Of a stretch of DNA of 64,000 nt, positions 12,691 through 25,487 are shown piece by piece. Position numbers and translations under genes: made by a program. This DNA comes from Timema cristinae (taxonomy: Eukaryota > Arthropoda > Insecta > Phasmatodea > Timematidae): NCBI GenBank assembly GCA_039000515.1, contig JBCFYV010009882.1:52122816-52186815 (forward strand), in the 5' to 3' direction. Below the pieces are notes generated by a model that saw only the letters and a program-made list of their open reading frames with translations, had not been told where the DNA came from and ran no database searches. Position 1 is the first letter of the stretch. The number at the start of each line of letters is the position of its first letter.

Positions 12691-15670
12691 TACAAAAATA
12701 AGTATAATTTTATTTAGTGCTAGTTGAGAAAGTGTAAAAAATGAATACATTGAAAAATGAAAATTAATGAGATGGCTGACATTGTTGTTCTTTCAAAAGT
12801 CCTTAACGCTAGGTCTCAGCTGGGATAATGCATATCTAAGGGCATTCTCCACATCCAGTCATACATGATGTTTTGATTTTATATTTGCAAAGACATTAAA
12901 TCTGGATTTGCACAGATATGTTGAATAAAACTAAACCAGCACTATTAAGGCTTCTCAATAGCTTGTGGGTAGACATAAATATAGGTTATCCAAACAGGGG
13001 TGTATTAGGATATAATGTGAGACTAGTTCGCCCCAAACTATCTACTGGACAGTTAACAAAAGTGAATATAAAGTTTCATAAACTATTATAAATCTTAAAA
13101 CACATCCCAAAGTGAAGAAACTGAAAAAGTGCTCCTTGCGAGGAGAGAATGTAATTGTTCTCTTTAAATTCCCCTATTGAGACCAACCACACTTTGTAGC
13201 AAACTAAATGTTGTATGGTTGTCATTACTATCCCTATTTACTTCTAGAAGAAGCTATTATCAACAAGCTGCTGTTAAGATAATGTGAGAGATGTAAGGGG
13301 TATTGGGCAGCTCTTGATGAACAGAAGGAATAAGAGGGTTGCTAATATTTGAGAAAATTACTAGGAAGATTATTCAGTCATTAAATATCTTTATTTCCCT
13401 TCTACCTGAGTTTAAATCTGTGTCTATTTTAACTACAAATTCATGAAAAAATACACTTATCAAAGTCAAATATTTAATTGGGTCATATATTCATATCAAA
13501 TATAAATCACACTATTTTATTTTACATACAAAGGTATACAGTAAGAACTATTTCCCATGAAAAATACACACCATATTACAAGCGTGTCATATAATATCAC
13601 TAATATTTTTTTAAATGTTGTTTTGTATAACAAATATGGAGTTATGTGAGGTTTTTCCATTTGTACACGAGAGCCTTTCTAAAAAAATGTGTTAGTTACT
13701 TTTTGTTTTAACTTTGAAGACTTTTTTGTGTACTGTGTGCATTAAAACTATTTTCAAATAATTAAATTTCAATTTAGTTATAAGATGGAAGGAGAAGAAT
13801 TGATAGATCTTTGGTTGAGAGTGTCATTATAAACTCTGTCGTATCATGTGTGCAAAAATTAGCGATTAATATAAAATATCCTATAATCTAAACTATCGGC
13901 TAGAGAAAAATATAAGGTATAGGGTAAAATTAATGTACTTATTATTTCATTATCTCCTTCTTTATAGTGATAACTATGCTACTGTATCCAAAACTGTTCA
14001 AGGTTCAGTACTTGGAATTGCTCTTAGGGTTTTGTGTCACACCCTAGTTCAATAGCCTATTCCTGGATGAAATCTGAAAGTTTATCAATATCAATAGTGA
14101 AAGGCGTTCTTACCAATTAGCACTGCCAGTCTTCCAAGCAAATATTGGAAAGTTATGCATGAATTTCATCATGAAGTAAGTTTAGATGTTAAGAGATGAT
14201 GTTTTCAGTTCATATTGCACTTGGTCATCAAAAAGCTCACTGAAACAAGGCTATAACGAAAAAATGACAGTAGGACTCTGAAGATGATGCTTTCACAGTT
14301 GAATCTTCTCCAAAATAACCTTTTATCACATCACACAATGTCATATTTATATGGCTTTTGCTTGTAACTGTAGAGACTATTCAGGGCATAAAAAATTCAG
14401 AGAGACAGGGCAGAGCCAAACTAAATTTTTCATCAGTAAATTATTCGTAGAGGTCATCATTTCCTTAACTCTAAATAAATATTTAAACTTCATACTTCAA
14501 CACATATTGGGAACAGAATAAGCTACTCTACATACCATCATGCCATCTCATTAGCAAGCAAAACAGATTCGAAAAAACGGAAGTGGTCAGTAAAATAAAT
14601 ATGGAGTGGCTGCTTGGCGCAGGTACAAGGCATGTCATTTGATTGTACCGGTTGGAGGAGGGGAGCGGGAATTTGTGTTCTTCGGGAATCTCCGTATGCA
14701 CATAAAGCACTGTTCTTGATTCAATTTTATTATTTTCTAGCATTTAAAGTTGTCATTCGTGTTGAAAGCTTTAGCATTTTGAATAATATTCTTGCTTACT
14801 GTATGGTACTAAGCCAAAATCACAATTTTATATGGTATGATAAGATGCTCACTATAGAATGCTTCTTTCAATTAGGTATGCGGCAGCGGACCTAAAATTA
14901 TAAGAGCTAAAGTCACAACCCCTAAACTAAATTTCTTAAGTCTATTAGACCTATCTATTGAAGACTTAACTTCATTGTACCTAATTTTATAGCTCCTAAC
15001 TTAACTAAACCCAAATTTATAAAACCTTATCATGACTGGACCTAAAATTCATTTTTCATAGATTCCTTTAAAATATCCCTAATTGTTCAAACAGCGAGTT
15101 TACTTAAAGGCACTAGACCCAAAATTTATAATACCTAACTTCACTTAATTTTATTTTAAAACTTCACAAGGCAACATTCACAAGACCACACAGCACAAGG
15201 CCTAACCTAATATGGCATGCTGGCAAAAGTCCTAAGACAACATTCTTTTAAAGATTCTTATATATCCAATCCAGTATGAATACACACACAAGTGTTATTC
15301 TTGGCTTGTCTAGTTTTCTGATCAATATTAGATCAGAGTTCAAATCCTGCTGGGTGTTTGGGGCTCATCAGTAAGAATGGGTGCCTCCCATTTATCTTTT
15401 AATTGCTAGCCTATGTGGATTACAAGAGTTGTTAAAAAAAATTGAATGGTTCGAGTTGAACATCAAGATTTAAAAAAATACCTTTCGATATGAAGCTGTT
15501 TAATAAACACATACACAATGCTTGGAATGCGGACAAGGGTCGAGACTATAAAGCTTGTATGAATGACGAACATTATCCCCCTGTGTGTTATTTGAATACA
15601 GAAGGAGAGCTGTTTTTATTCAAATCATGTTTGAAGTCTTGGCACTAAATATCAAGCTCATCTATTCTAG

Positions 15671-15850
15671 TTTGCTGCTGAACAGGAAGCTAAGATTTGA
15701 ATCTCAGCCAAGCGTACCGAGGTAGTTTTCCTAGATAATTTCTCACTGTCTTTTAAAGCAAATGCAGGAACATTTCCAATAAATTCTAACCTTCTTATTT
15801 CATTTCAAATAATTATATTAAATGCAGATAGTTTAAACGTATAGTAAATT
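15671..15850 (+). mobile_element. Old SINE2-like fragment
   Basis: It resembles SINE2 from before box B (gatttgaatctcagccaag) through ttttcctagataatttctcac and aaagcaaatgcagg. It is heavily diverged, and its ends are uncertain. Confidence 0.4.
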
Positions 15851-16418
15851 TAAAAACTCTCAAATGCATAATTGCCTCAGTACTAATTTTTACTGGTATG
15901 CTCAGCTTCAATATTCATCTATCCTTTTAGAGTTTTCTAGGAGTGTTTTTCCACTTAGTTGTCTACTCATCCTTTCTTCATGTATTTCACAGTATTTAAA
16001 ATAAAAATTATTAAAAATGTAGTGTAGAAAATTATTTATCTTTGTTGATAAAATGTAATGGGAACAGCATGATGTCTGATGGCGAACATTTTGAAATTAG
16101 TAACCACTGTGTGTAAAAATGTGAACCTAGAAGCTGGAATTTTACATTTTTAATTAGTTTTTCTTTGATTTATTAAAAACTGGATCATAAGAACTAAAAT
16201 GAAGGATTTCTTTCCTCGGTTAGAAGCAAAGAAAAGCATTCTGGTGCTACCCTGGGTGACACCAGGTTCTTCTGCTAGTATTAAATAAAAATAAAAAATT
16301 TACTGTGCAATAATTGGAGCCTATATTTTTGTGGTCACCCATATCACATATTTACTACCCATTCAGGTTCTCCACATGATTACACAATGGTGTAGGAAAG
16401 ATAAATTTAGAATTTAAA

Positions 16419-16560
16419 ATAAATGCATCCACATTTTCAAGGAGGAAGAATCGGAAACAATTTATTAAAACCCACCCTAAGTATACTTGACTGGGATTTA
16501 AATTAGATCTCATAACTAACAATTCAGTTTATTGTCTGAATCATCCGATCACCGATGTGG
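16419..16560 (-). mobile_element. Old SINE2-like fragment
   Basis: The minus strand shows diverged SINE2 body and box B-like sequence (gggatttaaatt region). It is degenerate and has no target duplication. Confidence 0.35.
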
Positions 16561-17654
16561 GCAACATGCCAATTATTGAGAGAACAAAGTCAATCTCATT
16601 ATTAGACACTAGTTTTTCCCAGCTTAATCTCATGGCATATGATATCAGCAAATTTTATTATTTATTGAGTTAATTAATGGGTATTTCTTATTTAAACACA
16701 TATATATTATTATATTGCAACCAGTGAAAGGCTTGAGAGTCACATAATCACATAAATAGGTAAGCCTATATATTGTTAAATACACACACATATACACACA
16801 AACATATATAATTTATGAAATTAATACATGTGTACACATATTAGCTATCAAATGTGAATGTTTTTTTATTTAATTTAAAGCCCAAGTATGTTAACATAAA
16901 TAGTTTTTTCATAAAACAACTTATTAAAACTTCATAAATTAAACATAGCACATTGAAAGTTGAGTTCCTCAATGCTAACATACTCTCATCCCACTCCATG
17001 TATCTTCCATAAATCCATTTTCTACTATTGTTAAACAATATTGACACTTATAATCATGAGCTAGTTTGTTTACTAAAGGCAAAATTTAAACGTGCAAAAT
17101 ATAAGGACTATGCTCTAGAGATATTAAAGCTATTTAAAAAGGGGATATATTAAATTCATGATAATTTGTTAAATTCGAGGAAATATTTGCTGTCTGGAGA
17201 AACTCATGTGGCCTGTATGTTGATCACCCCTAACTTAAAGGTTGGGTTGAAGAAGTTTGACAGGGAAAAAATAATTTTGCAAGGGGTGTTCCAAGTTTTT
17301 TTAATAATTTAACTAAAACTTTCTCGTATATTGGTTTAGACTTTTGACTCAAGATTATGTGTTTTAGTCCCAACAGAATTCACTAGAAGAAATCTTTCCT
17401 ATCATTAGACGCCCAGCCAGATCAATTGTTGCTTCAGTTCACCAAACAGAAAATATAGTGTCCCCTAGGGTTATTCTCATCCAACATTATTAATAATCTG
17501 ACACTTATCAAACAGGCTGTGAACTCAAAACTAGACAGCGAGCATCGCCTTTTATCATTTCCTTGTTATATGCACAAGAGAGAGATGGTATGTGACATCT
17601 TTAAAAAAAATAGTAAACTAAGATTGTAAAGAATTGATAAAATAACTAAGCTTG

Positions 17655-17890
17655 ACCCGCTTCAATGTCTGCAATGTCTAATGCGATACTCCCACAGTAG
17701 ACTAGACTGCTTATGATGAGGACATAGAGGATCAAATCTCAGTTGGGTTTATACAAAATAGTTTTCCACCTCCCTGCACGCAAATGTGTGTACACTTCCT
17801 ATAACTATAACCTCTATAATCCCTCAAACCATTAGCATATTTAGTACATAGGTGTATTACCTAAACGGGTAGTAAGATGTGGTGCTAAAA
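17655..17890 (+). mobile_element. Diverged full-length SINE2-like copy
   Basis: It starts acccgcttcaatgtctgc and has a box B region aggatcaaatctcagttggg. The body has ccctgcacgcaaatgtg and the tail ends aacgggtagtaagatgtggt. It belongs to the older 'acccgcttcagtgg' branch also seen at 29008, 37067, 45118 and 47890. Confidence 0.6.
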
Positions 17891-18089
17891 AAACTAAGCT
17901 CAATTTCCCTAAAAAAACATTATTTCTATACCAATTCTTTTTTAATTGTAATTTTCATGTTTTATTAACTTTTGTCATCCTATGGTAACATTCGGTTCAA
18001 ATTATATCTCATACACGCAGTGGAGCTATTAATCACAATGATTAGTCACACGCAACTGTGTGCCTCAAAAGTAAATGGTCAAACTACCT

Positions 18090-18345
18090 CACAAAAATTG
18101 CCAGTGACTGGTGGGTCAAGGTTACTTACAATCTTGGTCGGGTGTACATAGGGTGATTTTTTCTAACTCATTTTACATGCTCTCTGCTAACAAAAATTGA
18201 GTGGATCTAAATTCCAGCTTCATTATTCTTAATTATATTGCGTAAGTAGCATTTTAGGAAAAACATCCTCATTATGTTCTCTAGGATTCAAACCCACACC
18301 TTCTAGTCGCTGGAAATCCAATCTATTGTGAAAGTGCCACCACTG
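18090..18345. mobile_element. Two degenerate SINE2-like fragments in opposite orientation
   Basis: The part 18090-18240 (+) carries tcttggtcgggtgtac plus body-like sequence. The part 18248-18345 (-) carries a box B-like ggattcaaaccc. Both are much decayed. Confidence 0.3.
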
Positions 18346-18496
18346 ATGCCAGTGTCAACGTAAGTTACAAATTTACAACAGGTCATCGCTTGATAAACTG
18401 GAACACGGTGTAAGCATGGAGATAAAAATAATATGGATGTAACACTTTAAATTTTAATTCTTTTTACCACCACGACTTTCTAAGCATTCGGTTTAT

Positions 18497-18712
18497 ATGC
18501 CTATGTACTAATTACACTAATGAGTTAAAGATAAGGAAGGTTGAACTTGGAGAAAGTATACCCATATTTGCATGGAGGATTAGTGGAAAAACCTGTAGGA
18601 AAAACCATTATCAATACACCCGACCAGTATGGAACCTCGATCTCCTCATCATTGACAGTCCAGTCTATTGGGAGAGTGATGCCTTAGACCATGCAGCCAC
18701 TAAATCAGGTTT
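18497..18712 (-). mobile_element. Diverged SINE2-like copy
   Basis: On the minus strand it has a head with ggctgcatggtctaagg, box B-like gatcgaggttccatac, gggtgtattgataatgg, and a body with cctccatgcaaatatggg. The copy is nearly complete but old. Confidence 0.5.
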
Positions 18713-19980
18713 GAAATAAATTGAGTAAGTTTCTATTATAAAAGTTAACATTTAAATGAAGGTTTGAAAACAGTAAGGATAGGCCTACATATTTAAGTAC
18801 TTAGTAGTATAATCTTAAGTAAAGTATACTAAAACATCACTAAAGCTAATAATAAATTAAAGTTAAATCTATTTGCTCACTCTATATACATTTCACTAAT
18901 AATTCCTTTTCATAATTTTTTTTTTCACTAGTACACAGCGCTCTCCTAAAACTACAGTATCAGCTAAGGAAAAATAATATGAATGAGATGGACATAAGTA
19001 TTTTTTAAATCATAGTTAGATATTTTATAGTAGAGGTAAATGATTATAAAAAAACATACTGAAAAACGAGTTGACACTGTCATCAGCATAGCTATAAACA
19101 AATATATTTTAGTGTTTGCTATATTTTGTTTAAAAAAACTAAAATGTTTGTGCAGTACAATAAATAGATGGTTTACTTTGCTTATGCCTATCATATACAT
19201 TCCTTTTCAAAATAAGTATTTTTACAATTATTCACGACACAAATAAAGTAAATTATACTTTCCAACTGTAAAACAATTAATTTCTTATTTTATAAATCAA
19301 TTGCCATGCAATGTATTAATTATTGCTTTTTTATGTAGCTATTGGATATTGTTCTTGACCAATTTAAAATAACTCTGTTCTTATGTCACATAAACACATT
19401 TCAAAGTTTAAACCAAAAATATAATAGCTTTCTTTAAAATAAGTTACATTTAAAAATTTGTGAAATTATTCCTAGAGAAATATTCTAATGTTCTAATAAA
19501 CATTTGAATGGGTGCCCAACAAACATAACACCTAACATAACTATAATTTATTTTTAATTTGGCGCAACTAGGTCTGGCGCGAGCAACTCTTGCACAACCA
19601 ACTATGGGGCAACCTGCCTTGGCTCGACCAGTTCCGGGCTTTTGAGGCTTGTAAATTATTGACGTTTTACACAATTCATTCTGAATTCTAAAGCCAATGA
19701 TAATATTGATTCTCGAGTCAGTATGGCAAAGTAAATTGACATTTCTCAAAACAACCCAACACTAACTGATGCCTTAATTCATCCTATCTACCTAACAAAG
19801 GAATGTGGAAAGGATCAGGAATAATCAGCTTCAAACACTTGTTGGCATATAAAAGCGGACAATATCAATTTTGGAGAAAGGAAAGAGTAGAAAAAGAACT
19901 CATAAAACCTGAAGAAGATATTTTTTTTTTCAAATGTTACATATACAAATACGTTCATACGTCTGTATTCGTATCTGACC

Positions 19981-20122
19981 CTCCTTCCATCCATCTGTAT
20001 CTATCTATCCGTCCGTCCGTCCGTCCATCCATCCATCCATCCATCCATCCATCCATCCATCCATCCATCCATCCATCCATCCATCCATCCATCCATCCAT
20101 CCATCCATCCATCCATCTGTGT
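19981..20122. repeat. CCAT tetranucleotide microsatellite
   Basis: Thirty or so TCCA/CCAT units run nearly uninterrupted, preceded by GTCC variants. The ORF over it is a Ser-Ile-His-Pro repeat caused by the microsatellite and is not a gene. Confidence 0.95.
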
Positions 20123-21611
20123 CCATCCATTCATCCCTCAACTCGTGTCTTTGGTTATACCAATAGACTCTTACAGTTAGGTGAGCAAACTAAATAAAGC
20201 CATAAATCATTTCAATTTCTTCTAGAAAACAATAAGGTGAGATAACAAACAACATTTGTTAGCCACTCAATTATAGCTAATTGTTTCAAGCAGGCAGAAG
20301 AAACTTTTTTTTAATTGTGAGTTTGGCTATTAGTTTTAGGAGGTGAGGAACTATTAACTAGCTATAGTGTTAATATAAGGGCTCAGTAAAAACTTATTCT
20401 CAGGAAAATTGATAATGTACTTTAACAAGTTGTGCCATGTAAAGATATGGAAACAATCCCAGCACAGGAAATTTTCATTTTCTCAACAGTTGTAATGGGA
20501 ATACAAATTTCATGGAATTTTCTTTTTAGAAAAACTATTGTAAAAGATAGTTTGCCACACTATCAAAAATGTATGTTTATTCTTTTGGGTTATAATGTTT
20601 ATGCTAAGGTGCACCTAACTTGTATTTCTTACATTAGTAATAACTTTCAAACAACTTCTTCAATATTGATGCATACTTTGTGATTCTTCGAGGAATTTTA
20701 CTATTTATGTTGTAGTAAAGTTTATCAAGAAAAAACTCTGAACTGTTAATTTATTGATATTTGGAAAATAAAATTCACCAAGCTTTTTATTTAAGCATTC
20801 ATATTTGTACTACTAATTTTTTACATCAAACCATGTATTCTGATCACTATCTAGCAAACATCAGGCAATTTGGTTTTCTGAGTTAAGAAACAATAAATAA
20901 TGAATACATGTAATAATAATTTATCATGTATTTATAAATTTGTATGTTTATTATTTTTTTATTTTTGGGAGTTCAGTAAACATTTAAAAAATCTAGTCTT
21001 GAACAAAAATCATGGTGGCTTTGTTTATGAATTTTGATTTATATCTAAAACAGCTGACAACTTTGTATTTTATGAAAGCTCATGCTGTCCTTAAAACACA
21101 AGTTCACCAAAAACTTATCTTGTCCCCTAACTAGGACAATTAATTTCAATGCAGCCTTTACACCAGTGCTTTTTTATTTTTCAACATAGTAAATTACTTT
21201 GTGAGATGTTTAACTACTCTAAATTGTAATAGGATAGACCCTCTAAAAATAATTGTATGCTGAAATTATTATCGTAATTTTCTTATCAGTTCTAGATCAT
21301 TTTGAAGATAATAAAGTTTGGATGTTACAATAAATAATCATGTTTGAAAATTAAAACTAGATAAGTTTAAAATAAAATCAGTACAAAAAACCACTGGTGT
21401 GGCAATTTTATTTTAAATTCTGCAATGTTTGAAATGTGCTTATTTTAAGATAATGGATTTTTTTTAATGTTACTAGTCTCAACTATTTGTTTGTAATTAT
21501 ATTAAAATAAGAAAACTATTTCTATTGTAAATTAACATTACTTTCATAGTGGAGTATTTTTTTAACTCTTTGTTCTACAACATTGAAAATTTTATTTGAA
21601 TGGGACCTTCA

Positions 21612-21865
21612 CTGGTAGTTATTTGGCCTAAGGTGTCAAGACAGTCAATATACTGTATTGCCAGTGATACAGAGGTTGAATGTTAAAAAACAAGGTTAAT
21701 TGGAGTTGGTGGTATGCACATATGAGTTAGCACTGTAATTTTCTCATCCTCCTTCACATTAATGCAGGTTTACTTCCTCTAAACGGCCCCTCTTTATATT
21801 AATCTTTGTCAATAAATGGAATGTACTTATAATAATAATAATAATGATAATAAATAATAATAATA
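21612..21865 (+). mobile_element. Diverged SINE2-like copy with TAA tail
   Basis: It contains ttggcctaaggtgtcaagac (box A-like), a box B-like gaggttgaatgtt, ctcctccttcacattaatgc-type body and a terminal TAA/TGA tract at 21829-21865. It is an older member and the tail is partly lost. Confidence 0.45.
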
Positions 21866-21992
21866 TAGCTAGGCATGCACATTTCAGTTTTGCACATGTT
21901 TAATTAGTGATTTGTCAATATTTATTTTGTATTGTTATTGAATTATATCTTATTTGAAATATTGTTATATTAATTTTTATTGTGATGCATAG

Positions 21993-22095
21993 ATTTTCAC
22001 CAGATATTGCCAGCAAAAGAGGTTTGACGACAGCAGAAATGACTGCAGTTGAAGCTATTCACAGAGCTGTTGAATTCAACCCACATGTGCCAAAA
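21993..22095 (+). CDS. ST7: ST7 family protein, internal exon
   Basis: The acceptor is …gatgcatag and the donor gtaagt starts at 22096. The first base completes the Lys codon split from the previous exon, then 34 codons follow. They include [20 protein letters not shown], a near-perfect match to the ST7 helical-repeat region. The exon is only 103 bp and has no Met-started ORF of useful length, so simple ORF calling would miss it. It was recognised from the protein it must supply between the neighbouring exons. Confidence 0.95.
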
Positions 22096-23236
22096 GTAAG
22101 TTCAGGTCTGTAGAGTTTTTTTGTTCTCATAGAAATAAACTGTCCAAAAAAAAAAGGAACACTTATAAAATAAACATGCTGGAAAGTAGATTTAGTGTTT
22201 TTATCTGATAATGTAACTTTAATATCTAGATCAAATCCATTATGTTAACTTTTTAATTTTCAAATCTAGTTTAAAATTCCTTTTGAATCTTGAATCCAAG
22301 TTTAAATTAGGAAATCTACTGATTTTAATTTGGCTTTTTCCTCAGTGAATTTTAATTGATTTTCTTAGGATGAATATTTTATTACCCATTTGAGCTATGG
22401 GCAGCTTATATTAATTTATACTATATCTCAAGAAATGCAAAGTAAACTTTATGTAAATCCATCATCATCATCTTGGATAGATAGCATAACTCTACAAGGT
22501 TGCGCGAAGGTCGCATTTTAAATGTAACGCGAAGTTAACTTAAAGTTTGAAACATGTGACTCAAAGTAAAAGTTAAAGATAAGATTTTTGTATTCACATA
22601 TCACTACTAATAATTTTTAAACTACCCATTAAGTGCATCTAGGTAAAGAAAGAGATTTAGAAATAAAAACAAATAACACCTTATTCTTCTTTGAGGTATC
22701 TGAATTTATTTATGTTTCTATTAAAGATGTAATTTTCACTAGATGGTGTGGTTTTTTGCAATGTGTCATTTTTAGATATATCTCAAATAGGTTTGTAAAA
22801 TATTGAAGTTTTCTTTTTCCTTAAAAATGCTTTGGGTAGGCAAAGGTTATTGTGAGAGTTGAAACATAATATATTTGACCTTCCTCTTTGACATTTGGGA
22901 TCTTTGCACATTCCTAAAATCCATAAATAAAACTAAAAACCTCACCCAGTTTACTTAGCTATAAAACCTTTTACTTAGTTAGGCTGACATATTAGACTTC
23001 AATTTCTCTGGTAAGCATTTTGTTAGATTTGTAAAATTAATCTGGTGTTGGGTGTATTAGTTTTGAATTTATCATCCTTCCCTTCATTTTAACAACCCTT
23101 ATCAGTCCTTTAACTAAGTTACTCTTGGTTTAGTCTAATAGTAAAACAAGTGTAGTTTGTTCCATACATCTATTACAATCAAATTTTAATTATTTCTTGG
23201 CACAAATTTGCAATTTCTTAAGGATTAAATGTATGA

Positions 23237-23553
23237 GGGTAGTTTGTGAATTAGGAACCGTTTTGTTATAAGACAATGAAAAAGTTATTTTTCAAAATTA
23301 TTTTATTTTTACTACTGCTTACAACATTTGTTTATGTTTCAACATAGTCCACATTGAGATTCATACATTTGTTTAGATGTGGCACGAGCTTGACACTTCC
23401 TCATCATAGAAGTCAGACTTCAATCCATTCAACCAACCCATAACTATTTTATTTCAATTCTTCGTCAATTTTCATCCTTTAGCTGCTAAATAACTTCTTC
23501 AGTTATTATGTAAAAATGGAAGTTCAGGGGTGCTAGATCAGGACTGTAAGTAT
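23237..23553 (-). pseudogene. mariner transposase C-terminal fragment
   Basis: The minus strand encodes an SPDLAP-type motif (here SPDLAPLNFH) typical of mariner transposases just before the last catalytic Asp region. Further on comes a GWLNGLKSDFYDEE-like block. Several stops and shifts are present. The outer end (near 23237) reads actaccctcatacattt on the minus strand, like a mariner terminal repeat. The fragment ends abruptly at the gypsy 5' LTR. Confidence 0.6.
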
Positions 23554-23757
23554 TGTAATGTATTTCCATGTAGGTTGGCTACCTTGTGTGGTGACGTAAT
23601 AAATTATCTGCTTCCCATCATGCCCCATCCTAAATGTCTATCGAGAATCTTATCGATAGCCGGTGTTCCCGACCAAACCATTCATTAAAGCAGTAACATT
23701 AATTCAAGTAAGTCGTGTTCTTATTCAAGCCGTTCTTACCACGATACGGATGTATCA
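23554..23757 (+). repeat. Ty3/gypsy element, 5' LTR
   Basis: This 204-bp repeat begins TGTAATG and ends CA, and is repeated at 28259-28462. By eye the two copies differ at about 11 positions (roughly 5%), so the insertion is not recent. Three bases after its end lies tggcgacgagga, the likely tRNA primer-binding site. Confidence 0.9.
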
Positions 23758-23760
23758 TAT

Positions 23761-23773
23761 TGGCGACGAGGAT
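23761..23773 (+). other. Candidate primer-binding site of gypsy element
   Basis: The sequence tggcgacgaggat lies 3 bases after the LTR. This is the usual place and TGG start of a tRNA-complementary primer site. The tRNA was not identified. Confidence 0.5.
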
Positions 23774-23993
23774 ACAACAGGCTATGGTGCAACATATTCC
23801 TGGCTATTTGGAAGTCCAGCTTTAAAAGTTTATTGAATTAATTTAATTATAGAAGTAAATAAAAAAGTTCTTCAATTGAAAACTTATGCACAACAGTCTT
23901 GAGACAATTCCGAGAACATTTAGGGATTTTAATAACTCAGGGCATGGTCTATGAAAAATCAACCATATAAACACAAAGGCGGTCATAGGAAAC

Positions 23994-25182
23994 ATGAATA
24001 GTTTCAACAGTAATGAAGAAAGCTGGTCATCATATGTGGAGCGATTCAAACTATTTGTCGAATGTAATAGTATAACTAATGAGAAGAAAGTAAGTACATT
24101 ACTGACAGTAGTAGGCGTGAAAACTTTTAATCTTTTACGAGATTTATGTACACCTGACAAGCTGTCAACAAAAAGCTATGTGGATCTAATTAAAATTATC
24201 CAAGAACACTTATATCCTAAACCATCGTTTATTGCCGAAAGGTATATGTTAGAATATAGGTAAATTTATCTTTATAGCAAATGTATAATGACATGTGATG
24301 CGCAGGTGTATGTGCGCAGTAAAAGTAATACTGGTGTGTGTGTGTGTGGATTTGTAAAGAGTTAGTTGTCAAATGAATGTTGCCTGACACGCACACGTAC
24401 ACTTAAGTTGTTTAGTGTATAAAGATTAGATTGCTTGTTCGTTATGTTCAAACTGTATAGATTGCCTGTTTGTTAATAATAAACTATATAAAAGTGCTGG
24501 TTCGTTGTAAATTAACAGTATAAATTTAGTTTAAGGTCACAGTATGAGCATGAAAGTGTATCAGATTATATCGCTGCCTTAAAAAAAATGTCAAAGCATT
24601 GCGAGTTTAAAGAATCATCTGATTATTTACGGGATCGTCTTGTAAGTGGATTGAGAAGTAGCTCTATTAAGCAACTACTTCTAGCGGAGAGACAACTAAA
24701 CTACGAGAAGGCAGTGCTGATTTCAACCTCTTTGGAGGAAGCCGAGAAGGTTGCAGCGTCACTGGCCTTTGGACATAACACCGATGGAACAGCTGATCGT
24801 CAATCCCAAATTCTTCAAATGTCGAAAAAGAAAGAAAGAAAAGGTGGTACCAGAGAATTGAGGTGTTATTGCTGTGGAAGAAATGGTCATTTAAAAAATG
24901 AATGCCATTATAAACCGTATGAATGCCGTGTATGTAAGAAGAAATGTCATTTGCAAAAGGTGTGTCCATTGAAACAGTTGGGTAAGTCAAATAATTCTAA
25001 TAGGGCTACCCATATGATTGCTAGCAATTCTCACAGAGAGAGACAAAAGTATGACAGTAATAAACAACATTTTGTGGGGTTTGGTGTGTTAAATGACAAT
25101 AGTGATGAAAACATTGATGACATTTCAAATTTATTTGGGATATATAAAAATCAGCTTGGCGAGAAGTGTGAAGAGTCCCTGT
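23994..25182 (+). pseudogene. Ty3/gypsy gag remnant, interrupted
   Basis: The first part (23994-24259) is a capsid-like segment starting MNSFNSNEESWSSYVERF. The second (24536 to about 25182) continues it and carries two zinc-knuckle motifs of the C-X2-C-X4-H-X4-C type (CYCCGRNGHLKNEC, then CRVCKKKCHLQKVC), the second with Lys where Gly is usual. Zinc knuckles bind RNA for packaging in retroelements. Between the parts lies a 272-bp insertion flanked by AGGT. Downstream the protease is missing, the reading runs into RT sequence out of frame, and a SINE1 follows. The element is dead. Confidence 0.85.
24262..24533. mobile_element. Insertion in gypsy gag flanked by AGGT
   Basis: A 272-bp segment with a TG microsatellite and an aataaactatataaaag stretch splits the gag ORF. 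AGGT occurs at both edges (24258-24261 and 24534-24537), so excision of either the insert plus one AGGT or of a GT…AG 'intron' (24260-24535) leaves gag in frame. I favour a nested insertion with a 4-bp duplication. Its ends (AAATTTATC… and …TTTAGTTTA) are not diagnostic. Confidence 0.6.
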
Positions 25183-25194
25183 ATTTAAGAGGAA

Positions 25195-25483
25195 ATGAGG
25201 TGACCTGGTGGTCTAGGGGTAAGGTGTCAGACTGCTGTGCTGGCGGCCGGGGTTCAATCTTCGGTCACGGCACAGATTTATCTGATTATCAAACCCTTCC
25301 TTCACCTCTGACAAGACATCTTGTGAATGTGGGGAATGCCAGGCCTCCACCGTGGTTCGGATTCCACGTTAAACTGTAGGTCCTCCATTTCATCTCACAA
25401 TCACTCTACCATTACACATTAGTGTAAGTGCGTATAACCCGAACGGGTAGTAAGACGTGGTGCTAATAATAATAATAATAATA
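25195..25483 (+). mobile_element. SINE1 inserted in gypsy pol
   Basis: This full-length SINE1 runs from gtgacctggtggtctagg at 25200 to a TAA tail. It is flanked by a 12-bp duplication ATTTAAGAGGAA (25183-25194 and 25484-25495). The target is the start of the RT domain. Its sequence is close to the copies at 31634, 40902 and 55383. Confidence 0.92.
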
Positions 25484-25487
25484 ATTT

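Larger units (their letters stand above)
11094..21992 (+). other. ST7 intron, 10.9 kb
   Basis: This intron is relatively quiet. It holds old SINE2-like fragments around 15.7, 16.4-16.6, 17.7-17.9, 18.1-18.7 and 21.6-21.87 kb and a CCAT microsatellite at 20 kb. A small GC-richer patch at 19560-19650 carries imperfect short repeats. The stretches 11100-15650, 18720-19980 and 20125-21600 show no gene, RNA or recognisable element by eye. Confidence 0.65.

Noticed and set aside
14890..15240. Recurrent cctaaaattataa / acccaaaatttata words
   Set aside because: Spacing is irregular and the similarity is weak; consistent with AT-rich low complexity.
19803..20180. 125-codon ORF with repeated Ser-Ile-His-Pro
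   Set aside because: It is produced by a CCAT microsatellite and has no conserved protein character.
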